NCBI RefSeq assembly: GCF_000524195.1
Contig: NW_020170420.1
Coordinates: 338,714 to 402,713 of the forward strand
Origin: Echinococcus granulosus
Taxonomy: Eukaryota; Platyhelminthes; Cestoda; Cyclophyllidea; Taeniidae
Reading direction: 5' to 3'
Length of the DNA stretch: 64,000 bases
Shown here: positions 24,201 to 34,237 of the stretch, piece by piece
Position numbering within the stretch: position 1 is the first letter of the stretch
Layout of the letters: each line of letters opens with the position of its first letter
Notes under the pieces: model-generated
The model's database searches: none
The model's input: the letters and a program-made list of their open reading frames with translations, nothing else
What the model was told of the DNA's origin: nothing
Position numbers and translations under genes: made by a program

Positions 24201-26090
24201 AACAGTAGTTGTAATGAGACCATCGCAAATATCTGGAACGCTACTTTTGCCTTGTGATGATTATCTCAAGTCGGAAATTCCCGTCGATGAAGTAGTGGTG
24301 GATGGACAACTAGCAGTTTCAATGAATTAAGTAGTTGCTTGGGCATAGTTACATTCAAAGAGCCATTTTCAATCCTGACAAGTAGAATGCTGCGCGGTGG
24401 CAGAGACCGAGACAATGGTACAATGAGAAAGACCTTCACCAACAGGGATCAATGGAATACCGCTGGGAATCTGACAAAACTGCCAAACCAAACGGTGTAT
24501 CAGCTATTAAATTTGGTCTCCCCTCGAAACCTTGGTGACAAAACCCTTGCAGCATTTCATGTNNNNNNNNNNNNNNNNNNNNNNNNNNNNNNNNNNNNNN
24601 NNNNNNNNNNNNNNNNNNNNNNNNNNNNNNNNNNNNNNNNNNNNNNNNNNNNNNNNNNNNNNCTGACAGTACAGATGGACCAGCATTTTGATATCAGTGT
24701 GGAAAATGTACACAAAGGCCCTTCATAACTGCTCGACTTTGTAAGGGTAGATCATGTGAAACGTAGCCATGCTTTTAATTGTAAAAGGGGAGTGAAGTAG
24801 AGAGGGGTACAATTACGTTGCAATCACGTGTTGCTTTTACTTGAGAAGAAAACAGAATGCACACTACAACCCTATCAATAGGACCGGAAAAACCGATTAC
24901 CATAAATGCGCAATCCTGAGGCCACAAGAGAGCATCTACACGAACCCATTTTCTGAGTACTAATTGACGGGGCTAATACCACATTTCCATGAAAAGGGGA
25001 TTATATTTCTGTTGGAGAAAACAAAGTGGTAGTAAGGAATTTTCTACTCAATTTTCCACCTCCATTTGGAAATATGACTTCTCTTCTGCTTTTCTCGTGT
25101 TTCGGCAGAGCAAAGAGAAGAAAATTGCGCATGAAGTGGACTTTTAGTCACCTCAACATGCCGCAATAAAACATTAGGATTTGAGGTCAAAACATTAATA
25201 TCGCAAGCTCCTTGAGACTAACGTAACGCCTCCGGTGCTTTCTTAACCTAACTGTAAACGTTGGTAGGATCAACGCGGTTGACAGTTTATCATTGGGAGG
25301 AGACTCGATAAATGACCTTCGACACTCATCACCGCTCACTTTATATCTAGATCACAATTCATTTTGGAAAAAAGCATTGGGGAAGCACTTTGAATCCACC
25401 ACAAAATAAGGCGGTGAACTGATTATGATCCACAGTATAGCGGTGTGGAAATGCCGTGGAGTCTATAATCCTTTGTGATTACTCCTAGAAAAGCCGATAA
25501 TAAGAAAACTTTGTTTACGACTCATGAGGCTGTCGAAGCGAAGACGAATAACCTTGCTGAATGTACACGGGAGCACACTTAGGTTTCCACGAGATCGACA
25601 TGCCACCGAGAAGAGCAGTAGTGTTTCAAATGCCAGCATCGATACCTCAACGGCACAAGACCAATATAGACCTCTACGACTGAAAGGCTTCACATCAAAC
25701 TAGTCATGCATCAAAGCAGAAACTCAAGACGACCATCTCGAATTTGAACCCAAGATACCGATTGACGATGAAATTTGACACTCGCCAAAGGCTAACAGGA
25801 TTGGATTTCTTAAAGTGGCGGAAAAAATGCAAATACAAGGCCCATAAATGTTAGAAATACTTACTGAAAATTTAAACCTTTTAAAAAAGACCATACAAGC
25901 GAAAGATAGTGAAAATGGTTGAATTCAAAATGAAAGCACAGTAACCGCGCAACGGTGGAACAGTTACGGTACCAAAAAAGCAAAAGCATACCTGAACAAA
26001 ATGACTTGAGACGCCAATGGTGTTCCCCACCGAGGAGCTATAAAAACTGCCAGAAGCCACGCTTGAGTTGGAACGGCAGCTAGCTGACAT
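6277..26090 (-). CDS. GAS2-like protein (CH and GAR domains), seven exons
   Basis: Actin-microtubule linker of the GAS2/GAS2L (spectraplakin-related) family; cytoplasmic. Exons on the minus strand: 26090-25992, 22380-22213, 22120-21751, 15138-14584, 14421-14062, 12104-11872, 6603-6277. All phases match, giving about 703 aa. Exons 2-4 carry the calponin-homology domain: EDICDWLQ at the start, FLEWCHALGI and VLFETTGL in the middle, and NVLLTLMDLARLASRFGL as the last helix. Exon 7 carries the GAR domain (residues about 596-656), with HVMVRVGGGW and DRYDPC diagnostic of the microtubule-binding module. Between them lie about 360 residues of Ser/Thr-rich, partly basic linker, much longer than in GAS2 itself. 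The CH domain also appears to have an insert of roughly 60 residues before FLEWC. The start rests on an ATG with an acceptor-like site 12 nt upstream. Acceptors for exon 5 at 14421 and two nearby in-frame alternatives cannot be separated by eye. Confidence 0.88.
8790..9572 (-). pseudogene. 260-codon open frame of unknown nature inside a GAS2-like intron
   Basis: I do not recognise a protein family. The frame opens with an ATG, is Cys- and Pro-rich, and contains the segment LTLRDVMVTN (about residues 56-65). The first third is duplicated in inverted orientation at 11150-11510, where the same reading frame gives LTLRDAMVTN, but that copy is interrupted by stops and frame changes. Conservation of one frame in two diverged copies suggests a once-coding repeat. 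A TTTCTGTCGTAG acceptor-like site lies near its start. It could be an uncharacterised mobile element, a decayed gene copy or an unrecognised cassette exon. No function is proposed. Confidence 0.3.
11150..11510 (+). repeat. Inverted, decayed copy of the 9.3-9.66 kb segment
   Basis: The plus strand here aligns with the minus strand at about 9665-9300. Shared landmarks are GGTGTTG, CTCAGTCAAGTTAGC, CAGAGGAGTTT, GCTGGCTG, AAAGTCT, GCTGATGGCAGA, ATGGTAACAAATG and CATCATCTTT. Identity is about 75% by eye, with a roughly 30-nt length difference. Downstream, at about 11600-11790, a further plus-strand frame (KPLLPIETGRR... to a Lys-rich end) looks protein-like but is broken by stops. The two arms face each other across about 1.5 kb. 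Confidence 0.7.
15139..21750 (-). other. GAS2-like intron 3 (6.6 kb)
   Basis: Splits the CH domain between FETTGL and the last helix (phase 1). No exon is seen on either strand. It contains one copy of dispersed repeat family B at about 16745-17420. Other open frames here are under 95 codons and show no family resemblance. Confidence 0.6.
16745..17420 (+). repeat. Dispersed repeat family B, copy 1
   Basis: Aligns collinearly with about 31030-31560 on the same strand, with gaps. Shared blocks include CTTGCACACCCT, CGTATCGAG, GTCTCAG, GGAATTCATT/GGAGTTCATT, CACCTATTTCACC and TGCACCAC, followed by a GCGCCTTCAGCATCGA-like block. About 70% identity by eye. It is non-coding as far as I can see, and the class is unknown. 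Confidence 0.65.
22190..22209. repeat. (CT)n microsatellite at a splice donor
   Basis: On the minus strand it reads (GA)n immediately after the GT of the GAS2-like exon 2 donor, so the 92-nt intron begins with this repeat. Length polymorphism here would change intron length, not the protein. Confidence 0.85.
22381..25991 (-). other. GAS2-like intron 1 (3.6 kb) with an assembly gap
   Basis: Separates the 33-codon first exon from the CH domain (phase 0). It includes a 100-N gap at 24563-24662. On the opposite strand is a 178-codon open frame (22999-23535) with no recognisable domain. A frame of that length is roughly what chance gives once in a window this size, so it is not called a gene. Confidence 0.55.
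24563..24662. other. Assembly gap (100 N)
   Basis: Exactly 100 N, the conventional placeholder for a scaffold gap of unknown size. It lies in intron 1 of the GAS2-like gene. Confidence 0.99.
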
Positions 26091-27052
26091 TTTGCAGGGA
26101 CACTAAACGGAAATAATAAAACAGACTAATTGAGCGTTTTCGAAACCACTAAAATAAAGTCTTCGCAACAGTCCAAACTATGAAGTAAAAAAGAGGCAGC
26201 AAGCACTTCTTAACGAGATTGGAAATTGTACAGGTCACCAGAAAGAAAAGGGATCTGCTCTATTATGCGCTACTCAAACAACATAGTCGCCACAAAGCGA
26301 CCAGAATTAGTAACATGCCAGATATTTACGAAAACAATATTGCAAATAGTAGGGCAGTAGATGCTCATTAAAAGTTGGTAATCAGATAATACATTTTGTA
26401 CAGCACGGCCGAATCCAAAAAATGTTCAAAAAGATGACCAACACGACAGAAGTCCTCAAAATTTGACAAAAATCAACTAAATGATGGTGGTATTATACCA
26501 ATGAATAGAAAAGTGGAGAACCCGATCTCCATCCGCCGATATGAAAATCGATAGCGACAGTATACTACTGAAATTCATCCATCTGACGCTAATGTTTACC
26601 AATAGGCAAGAGATATCTTACATAATTAGTAGTTTGCGGACAATACAAATGGCAAACGCGCAGCACTAGAGCTGTTTGAAGGGCACACATCTGCGGGAAC
26701 TTTGAGATTGTGGCCAATCTAAACAAGGTGACAGAATTAAAAACTACTTCACAGTTGCATATAAATAAATTTCACAGAAATTTTCTGTGTAACTGCATTT
26801 CGTAAATAATTAAAAATAATATGCATGCCAAAAGTTTTAAAGTTAAAAGTAAAACATGATTACAAAATGTTTTTAAAATTTGTAAAGTAATAATGGAAAA
26901 GATAGAAGCAAAACTTTTACAGTAAACTCTAGTTATTGGTGTTGATTAAGGATTTTAGGTGAGGTTACACCAAACACAACCTTGATTTCAAGTCGCTACC
27001 CGCCTTGAAATACATTAGCACTAATCTCTATCGATGAGCTGGAAAGCTTTTA

Positions 27053-27248
27053 TGTGGCGTCCCAAGGCTTCCTTGAAGACGGAAGAAGACCTAACACCCG
27101 GGGAGAATCTATTTTCAGCACAGAGAAGTTATCTGGGCTATTGGTATGGCTCGAAGACCAGCCCAACCAGAGCGGTACAAGAAGGCTAATTCAAACTACA
27201 AAAGTGGCGCCTCACCAGAACCGAGGGATAAACCACTATCGTATTACA
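27053..27248 (+). mobile_element. Solo-LTR/TRIM-like element, copy 1
   Basis: A 196-bp element beginning TGTGGCGTCCC and ending GTATTACA, aligned throughout with the copies at 28629-28826 and 46908-47103 at about 85% identity by eye. The flanking 4-mers are TTTA and CTTA, an imperfect duplication. TG...CA ends with short target duplications are the signature of long terminal repeats. No internal coding region or second LTR is adjacent, so it is a solo LTR or part of a non-autonomous element. Confidence 0.75.
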
Positions 27249-28089
27249 CTTAGCTTAGTCAAAAGATTAGGGTTTTAAAATTTGGCCTAATTTGCAGGAG
27301 CTAAGTGCCTATCTAGCTCAATACACATTCACTTCCATGTTTGTTTTTGACATTTGTAAATCTCCCTTTTTAAGCTCTTTGCATCATGCCTGTGCTTCAG
27401 GAACATACACTATTCAACAAAGCCTGCTATTACTTTTTTGCATGCAAAAAGGCATTTTATCTCACCATCGCTGACGTAGCTCCGCAAATTTACCTTAGCC
27501 CTAGTTCCGCGCTATTTGTCAGTTGCTGAAAATAAAATTTATAGTATTTTTACGAAGACAGCTTTTTACCCCACTTTACCATGTTCCAATTCCAATGTTG
27601 CTTATTCCTCTACTTGCTTATCTATTTTTAGCCATCCTTCCGTTTATTTACCAAGCCATTTATTCTCCCCGTATTTGGACACTATTTAGCCAGCAGAGAC
27701 AAGGGAGATACACTGCTTATTTGCATAATTAGTATAATTGCAAAGATACCATAGACCTCTCCGAAAGCACTTTTCATACTGATTCAGGTCTAGACTCCTC
27801 ATTTGTCACCAGCCCTCATGCCGATAGCGTGACTGGAGCAGTTGTCAGAGATGGACATTGTTCCACATTTTCTTAGTTAGAAGTCTTTCCTTCCTCAGTT
27901 ATGTGAAAATTTCTGCATTCAGTGACAAAAATCAGGATAGTTGCATATTTGGGTCGGGTTCAATTGCCTCTGCCAACAATATGGCGTCTCTACTCTTCCT
28001 CAAGGTCATAAAATCCACTGTTGTATGGAAGAACATATGCAGGGAGGGAGAGAACTTGCATAAGGCAAGGCGTCAAAGAAATTTAAGCA

Positions 28090-28275
28090 CATATGTGCAG
28101 CACTTCCTTGAAGACTAAATATGACATAATATTCGGGCAGACCATACGCATTTTATATAAAGGAGGACCTGGGGCCACTGGTACAGCCCGGGTGTCAGCC
28201 CACCCCGTGAGGTTATAATGACCAAGATACAAAGTGCCCCTTGCAGTACAACAGTTGTTTAATCCCCAGTTTTGG
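28090..28275 (+). mobile_element. LTR-like element, degenerate copy
   Basis: Shows the family order CTTCCTTGAAGACTAAA, then CGGGCAGA, GGGGCCACTGGTACAGCC, CAGCCCACCCCGTGAGGT and a diverged 3' end. Clearly older than the three well-preserved copies. Confidence 0.55.
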
Positions 28276-28284
28276 TAAGAGCCA

Positions 28285-28430
28285 CTTCGGACGTCCCCCA
28301 GCGTACTTTTGCACGGTGGGCTAGCCCCCGGGCCATGCCAGTAGCCCTAATTCCTTCTCTATGTTAATTAAATATTGTGCCTGAGTAATGTGTCAGTTTT
28401 CGCTTTCTGAGATTTTTCGAGGTGCTATAG
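28285..28430 (-). mobile_element. LTR-like element, degenerate inverted copy
   Basis: On the minus strand it contains GGGCTACTGGCATGGCCC and GCTAGCCCACC in family order. It sits back to back with the degenerate plus-strand copy just upstream. Confidence 0.5.
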
Positions 28431-28628
28431 GCCTCTTTACCTAAACCAAGATTTGAACAACTAAATTATTATGCCTGAACAGCACGCCAAATCACCGCAG
28501 CAGAAGTGCACTAATCCGCTACCTTGTTCGAATAAAATGTGGCCTTTCAGCCCAATTGTGCGCTATAAATACATGTTCTTTGCAGCATTTTGGCTGATTA
28601 CGGATTCAGGGTCCACCCAAGGCAATAC

Positions 28629-28826
28629 TGTAGCGTCCCAAGACTCCCTGAAGACGAAAGAAGACACAATACTTGGGCAGAATATATATATTCAGCACGG
28701 AGAAGGTGTCTGGGCTATTGGCATGGCCCAAAAGGCCAGCCCACCCAGCGAGGTACAAGGGGGCTAATTCGAAGTACAAAAGTGACGCCTCACCAGAACC
28801 GAGGGATAAACCACTATTGTATTACA
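28629..28826 (+). mobile_element. Solo-LTR/TRIM-like element, copy 2
   Basis: A 198-bp element starting TGTAGCGTCCC and ending GTATTACA. It is flanked by a perfect 4-bp direct repeat ATAC (28625-28628 and 28827-28830). It contains a TATATATA stretch about 55 bp from its start, a possible promoter TATA box as expected in an LTR. It is very similar (over 90% by eye) to the minus-strand copy at 46908-47103, which indicates recent activity. Confidence 0.85.
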
Positions 28827-29070
28827 ATACAGTATTTGTAGCTTCCTATGCATCCTAGAATTGGTATTTCGCATTAATCTTAAGTTTTAATTGGTTGTCA
28901 TATATCTGACGCTTGGGATATTTTTCAATACTGGTCGTTGCGTGGGTCATGACATTTTATATTGTTTCACCAAAATTTGAAACAAGTTTTGCTAGTTTAT
29001 GTCATCGATGCTTACTTCTACTTTTGCTTTGTTCGCCACTTGATTGGTTGTTACCAACTAAAGGTGTGAA

Positions 29071-29483
29071 ATGCGTGCTTCCACGAAGGTGTGGTTTTTA
29101 ATTTAGGGGATTTTATTGTTTAGGATAAAGATTTAAGCCAATCGGGTCTGCTAGCTACATTTCAGAAATCCATTAGACCACAATCCAGTTGGACTGACAA
29201 GGATGAGTTTCTCGATACCGTCTACTGGATGCGTCAATTTGTTGGACTCATCATAGGCACTTTGTGGGGTGCCCTACCTATAAAGGGTGCTTTGGGCATA
29301 TCTTCCTTCTTTTTTATCAATTGTACCTTCGTCTACCTTTATGCTGCCGTGTTTCAACGTGTGGATGAGGAGGAATACGGTGGATATAGCGAAATAATAA
29401 AAGAGGGCTTGATGACCACTTTTGCAACATTTTTGGTCGTTTGGGTTGTTGTATACGACATGCTGTACGGAACGAAATTTTAA
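29071..29483 (+). CDS. RAB5IF: RAB5IF / C20orf24-family membrane protein
   Basis: Small ER multi-pass protein; the human homologue (RAB5IF/OPTI) partners TMCO1 in the multipass translocon. The main exon, 29166-29483, follows the acceptor TACATTTCAG and encodes KSIRPQSSWTDKDEFLDTVY, then two or three hydrophobic segments (GLIIGTLWGALPIKG; SSFFFINCTFVYLY; the C-terminal ATFLVVWVVVYD). The family hallmarks DEEEYGG and KEGLMTTFA are present. The first exon is uncertain. A six-codon candidate (29071-29088, MRASTK, then GTGTGG donor) fits phase 0 across a 77-nt intron. The alternative is that the acceptor at 29164-29165 receives a trans-spliced leader. The human protein has about 40 residues before this point, so the N-terminus is shortened. 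No AATAAA is seen before the next gene, 176 nt downstream. Confidence 0.9.
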
Positions 29484-29643
29484 GTCCGAAGTAGCGGTTC
29501 GTTGCAATCCTCACAAATGCGGTAGTATCCCTTTTGCCTTTTGTGTACTTATTTGTATCTACCTTTTATTAGAAAATGCCTGTGATTCACGTCTTGTTTT
29601 TATTACCTCGAGTTTGTTGTGGTTGATTGCAAGACAATTTTCC

Positions 29644-29645
29644 AG
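29644..29645 (+). promoter_or_regulatory. Candidate trans-splice (or 5'UTR) acceptor before the FKBPL-like ATG
   Basis: The sequence CAATTTTCCAG ends 14 nt before the FKBPL-like ATG at 29660 and lies in the short spacer after RAB5IF. No partner donor is obvious between the two genes, as expected for the downstream gene of a trans-spliced polycistron. This is inference. Confidence 0.4.
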
Positions 29646-29659
29646 TCTATTGGTGCTAA

Positions 29660-32600
29660 ATGGGCATCATTTTGCACATTAAGCAATTCAAAGTTATATC
29701 CCGCAATAGAGCAAGCACTCAGTCGGTGCTTCGTGGAGTCTCGGATGGTAGTAAATGCTGGATTACCCTGACTGCCACAGAAAACATTCCAATCTCACAT
29801 TGCTTTCTCTGCACTGGTGAAAATTGTCCCCACATAATCTATCTCCAACCCCAACAACAGCAAAAGTTTTGCCTTCGTCTTGGCCTAGCTCCTGACCTTT
29901 CCGACAGCCTCCGGGGGGCTATTGAGAAGGCCCTTCAAACACTCAATGTTGGCTCTACTGCCGTCATTGAAGTCAAACTAAGTGAGCATTCGTCTTGTCA
30001 GGTCAGCATCTTTCTTCCTAACCATCTCTGCAGGTGACAGCCCATCTAGACGGTTTCTCAGCACCTCAAGCCTTCTACCCAACTCCTGTGAATGATGAAG
30101 AGGAGGAGAAAAATCAACCCACTCTGCGTAAAAAAGCAGCTACTGGAGATAACGTAGAAGCCACTAGTAGCCATGGTAATGGCACTAACATTGCCTGGCG
30201 GACCTCAACCCCCCGTCTCTGGTTTGCGCAGGCTTCAGTGCTCAAAGCACGCGGTTCTTCGCTTTTCAACTCGGCTCCGCGTGGAGATGCGCACAATCTT
30301 TCTCCCATCATCGCGGCTTTTGCGTGCTACTCTCGAGCCCTGCAACTTGTAACCCTCATCGGTGCCGCACTCGATCTCTCGGTAAGAGCAGAGGAAGTGG
30401 AGAAGGAGAAGGAAGCGTGTGAGGTGACCTTTGGCCTGGTGGGAGGGGATTATATCGATCTTGATGGGGATGCACAGTATTCAGTAGATCCTGAACGGGT
30501 TGAGGTGGACGTGGAGGCGATGGAGAAAGTTCATTTTAGGTAAGCTTGACCTATAATTTACTAGTACTGCACATAGGTTTGAGGTGTTTTGCCCCAATAG
30601 CTTCTCTGCATCAGGAAGCGGCTGTTTGAATTCCTTTTAAATATGTGTTTGGATCCCCACCCAGCCTAGTGCATATACTAATGGAAATTCCATTTTCTGC
30701 AACAATCGCCTTTGTAATCCCTTCCCATAAAGACAGGTTTGCAAACTCCGCTTTATACATCTTTGAAGACTGGAGGAAAAAAAACCTTTCCTCACCCGGT
30801 TCTCTTTCTACCTCGCTTTATTTCTCAGTTGCATATTTCCCATGTGATTGTGTAACGTAGAGAAGGTGTGATAATCGCCTGAAGGGTGAGAAAGGGCCCT
30901 TATTTCCCCCTTTTCCATACTGAAGTGCAAATTTTACGACTAAGTGTTGCAGCGAGGCGCGTGGTCATGAAGAGATAACACCTTTTCCTTTTAATTCACT
31001 ATTTTCATTCGTTTCTCATCATGGCTTACTGCTTGCACACCCTCATGTTGTGCCATATCGTATCGAGGAGGGAGGTCTCAGGCGCAATTGTTTGGCACCA
31101 CGCACACACATCAAATAAGTTCAGTCTTCCGGGGTTCGGATGGTACCTTAGAAGTGCGAGGTGACAACTGAGCGGATCGTTTGGCATTGATGCCATTTCG
31201 TATACGTGGAGTTCATTTGTTCACCTTTCACCACAACTTTACCTCCTTACTTGATAAGAGTGCGAACTAATTACCTCATCACCCACGTTACACATCACTG
31301 AAAGTTGTTCCTGACACTTTAATCTCCACCTATTTCACCCATGATGAGGAATAGGAGATCCTCCCTAACACCTTATTCATTTAAACGGTTTCCGAGGGGA
31401 TATCCTACGCCAGTGCGTCTGCCAATCGTGCACCACGAATTTGATGTGGAGCTTCTGCGCCTTCAGCATCGAATTAACCTCGGCTCGCGTGGCAGGTGAG
31501 CTCGAATCACATTCACCAGGTTTAACCCCGCATCCTCGACATGAGGGCCCCAAAATAACACTCTCGACTTCTATCACGTATCGCCTTATTTTTCGTAGCA
31601 AAGAATTGGGGTTCTTCTCCTAAGATGGGGCATTTGTCTTTGAATAATTACTTTATTTCGCTCTGGTGTACTCTGCCTTATCGTAGCCCTTTTTGAGTAG
31701 CTTCGTCATTTCACATTGCATCCAGGGCCGGAAATGTGTTTAGGCGCCATGAGGCATAATGAATAGTCCCAGACATTCTAAAAGTGCCTGTCAATTGCAG
31801 CAATTCCATATGATGCCTGATCAGCTGATGTATTGACTGAAATTGGGAAGACGCAAAGTCTATGGCTTCGGTCCACCGTGACAACGATTTTGCTGGGTAG
31901 TTTCTGGTGTCATTTTTGCCAGTTATCCGCCACTTAGGCAGTAGATTTTTGCTCTCACTGTTTTGATTCCACTCAGACGTAGGCAGAGTTCGCCTGCTTA
32001 GATCACCCATAAGTCTGCCATTGTTGACGCAAGCAAATGACAACGGTATGACGTCTGGTCACCTCCAGTTGTGCGGTGTTCAGAGCAATTTCAGGCGCTG
32101 TGTCCAACTCCATGGCAAGAATCCTACGTCTAACCCCATCGATGTAATAAAAAGCCCACTTTTCACTTGGATCCGGATAAGACAGATGCAGAAATGATTG
32201 TTTTGGCTGCGGAGAGATGGCGTGGAGTATCACCCTTCTCCGGCTTGGTGGAAATTTCGGCATGATTGAGTGTCAGTTGGTTAGAAGTGCTTTTATGTAC
32301 TTTTCTGGATGCCTTCCAACTCTCAGATTCCAAGTATTGGCGAATTGAGAACCATTCCAGTAGTGATATGGTAAAGTGGCGCTCCGCGTGTCTCCCTTTG
32401 CATGAATGGCTTCCCACCTTACAGTTGTCATCTACGAATCCCTGGTGAGTGAAACACCCTTCATTTGCATTTAATCCAGGCCATCATTTGACTTTGTGCC
32501 GCTAAGACTTCCTAAAATCTACTCAGGGTTTCATGTCCATCTTATTTTTTTCTCTCACCTCACTTCTCAAAAGGGGATTCGTGTGTAGGTCTAGTGACCT

Positions 32601-33164
32601 ATAGACCTCGGGATTTCGCGCAGCCAACGATGCAGCTGGTTGCTTCCAGTTTGTGGCTGGTGTCCAAGTGGGTTCAACGGATTAAATTTTACTAGCAAGT
32701 GGGAATTACGTGCCCTAATAAGTTTCTTACAGGTTTATGGGGGAAGTAGAATGAAAATTTTGGAGCTTATTTTTCTCTGGTTCACTTGTAGCCTCCTCTC
32801 GAACATGGCACTATGTCAACTGAAAGCCGGTTGTCCTGCTTACGCGGTGAAACTCTGCACCCAGGCTCTGGAAATCGCTCCCCAAGATAACACACTTTTG
32901 GCTGCAAGTCAAGAGGTGGATGAGGAGGAGGAGGAGGAAGGGGGACGAGGAATAGACCTGAGAGACGTTGAGAAGGTTCTCTACCGTCGTGCCTCAGCCT
33001 ACCTCCTGATGGAGGAGTTCGAGGCGGGTATTGAGGACGCGAATCGTCTGCTCCAGCTGAATCCCACCAATCAAGCGGGCGAGAAGGTTCTTCACGAGTT
33101 GCAGGCCTCTCTCCGCGCACACAACGCCACAATGGCGAGGATGATGAAGAAGGCATTTCAATAG
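29660..33164 (+). CDS. FKBPL-like TPR co-chaperone
   Basis: Resembles FKBPL, a degenerate FK506-binding-protein-like factor that works with HSP90. Exons 29660-30001, 30034-30539 and 32792-33164; phases match, giving about 406 aa. Residues 1 to about 135 correspond to the divergent FKBP-like part (VSDGSKCWITLTAT; LRGAIEKALQTLNVGSTAVI), which lacks a recognisable PPIase active site. Residues from about 172 start the TPR region (ASVLKARGSSLF; AFACYSRALQL), continued by SNMALCQLKAGCPAYAVKLC and VLYRRASAYLLMEEFEAGIE. It ends in the basic MARMMKKAFQ, like the FKBPL/FKBP4 group. Intron 1 is only 32 nt (30002-30033). Intron 2 is 2.25 kb and carries repeat family B. FKBP4/5- or FKBP8-type proteins are the alternatives; the degenerate N-terminal half favours FKBPL. 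Confidence 0.78.
30540..32791 (+). other. FKBPL-like intron 2 (2.25 kb)
   Basis: Phase 2 intron between the two halves of the TPR region. It contains repeat family B copy 2 (about 31030-31560). A cluster of three overlapping minus-strand frames (31711-32417, 84-110 codons each) looks like a broken coding sequence but matches no family I can name. Confidence 0.6.
31030..31560 (+). repeat. Dispersed repeat family B, copy 2
   Basis: Same-strand relative of 16745-17420. The copies share the block order over about 500 bp and differ by insertions of up to roughly 100 bp. One copy sits in an intron of the GAS2-like gene and the other in an intron of the FKBPL-like gene. Confidence 0.65.
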
Positions 33165-33348
33165 GAGGCAAAACTATGGGGCGTGCAATCAGGTTGTTTT
33201 CCTTCCGATGTGTAATAAGTAAAAATGCGGGTTATTTTGCTCCGCCTCCCTCCCCTCCACATCTGTTGTCGATCCCCTTCCCCACATGTCGAATGAGGTA
33301 AGCCTTGATGGCTTGAACTGATTTAGGACCAAGTATTTTACCTACTTC

Positions 33349-33354
33349 AATAAA
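33349..33354 (+). terminator. Poly(A) signal of the FKBPL-like gene
   Basis: AATAAA 185 nt downstream of the stop codon at 33162-33164. No earlier hexamer is seen. Confidence 0.65.
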
Positions 33355-33364
33355 ACCTGATGGA

Positions 33365-34237
33365 ATATCCATTTGGTAGCAGTTTTTTTGCGGAAGTGGA
33401 TGAAAGCCGACTACTTTGGTGGTGGTTGTTTCTCCTTCGGGCTAATTTCGAGCCTCATTCCTCATGGTGAAATTTGCTTTCTCTTTGGAAACAGAAAAAC
33501 CGGCCTGAGCCAGCTGTGTGGAAATCACACTGCTACCTGTGAATTGTCTAGTCCACATGTGATTTTGTAATGCTACGAAATACGGGGTCTGCTTTTCAAG
33601 GCAAGGCTTTTCTAGTCCATTCTTGGGCTCTTTCGCATCGTATTGAGTAGGTGGTGAATCCTCGAAGTTTGGTGGCGCACTCGTTACTCGTAAAGCAAAT
33701 TACCAAGCTCAGGTTCTAAACCAATTCCTTTCGGAATACTTGGTGGAGCAGTAAAGAATCACGTCTTATTTCCTCATGTGAAACGTCCGCTTGGTCGTCT
33801 GCTGGAGAAATTTTGTTGTGACAGATGGTCAATCCCAAAGGCGAGCCGGTTGTGCTGAAAACCTGTGGTAAGACCAGATAGATTAAACACAGCGACGGGT
33901 CGGAGACGATTAATACAGGATCCACGACCCAGTGGAAGTGATCAGTTGATTTCTGAGGGGGTCTAATACTACGTTCGCCTTTGGAAGACCAGTCGAATCT
34001 CGTATCATTCCACTTACCGGTCATAATGAATCAACCCCTGCGGACACATCCACCCCGGACCACGCGTTACATGCCCACACACGTCAACAGCAAAAGACGG
34101 TTCGTCGTACCCGCAGTTTGTTTCATTGGCTGCGGCAAGAACTAAGCAACACATTAGCACAGCTAAAATACAAATTAATCATCATCAGGTGCGTCCACTT
34201 TCTTTTTACAAGATCACAATTTTGCCTAGTGAGCTAG
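33365..34237. other. Convergent intergenic region, no gene seen
   Basis: Lies between the 3' ends of the FKBPL-like gene (plus) and EMC7 (minus). Frames here are at most about 100 codons and unsupported. No clear AATAAA on the minus strand was found for EMC7, so a variant signal is probably used. Confidence 0.6.

Larger units (their letters stand above)
26091..29070. other. Divergent intergenic region with LTR-like copies
   Basis: Lies between the divergently oriented GAS2-like gene (minus) and RAB5IF (plus), so both promoters should be here; no specific promoter element could be assigned. It is AT-rich around 26.1-26.95 kb. It contains two well-preserved copies (27053-27248, 28629-28826) and two degenerate copies of the LTR-like element. 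No coding exon is recognised. Confidence 0.6.

Noticed and set aside
27053..28826. Interpretation of the 196-bp elements as tRNA-derived SINEs
   Set aside because: No box A/box B promoter or A-rich tail is seen; TG...CA ends with 4-bp duplications fit an LTR better.
32640..32791. 5' extension of the FKBPL-like last-exon frame
   Set aside because: Sequence upstream of the acceptor at 32790-32791 does not resemble TPR; the exon 2 donor phase requires starting at 32792.
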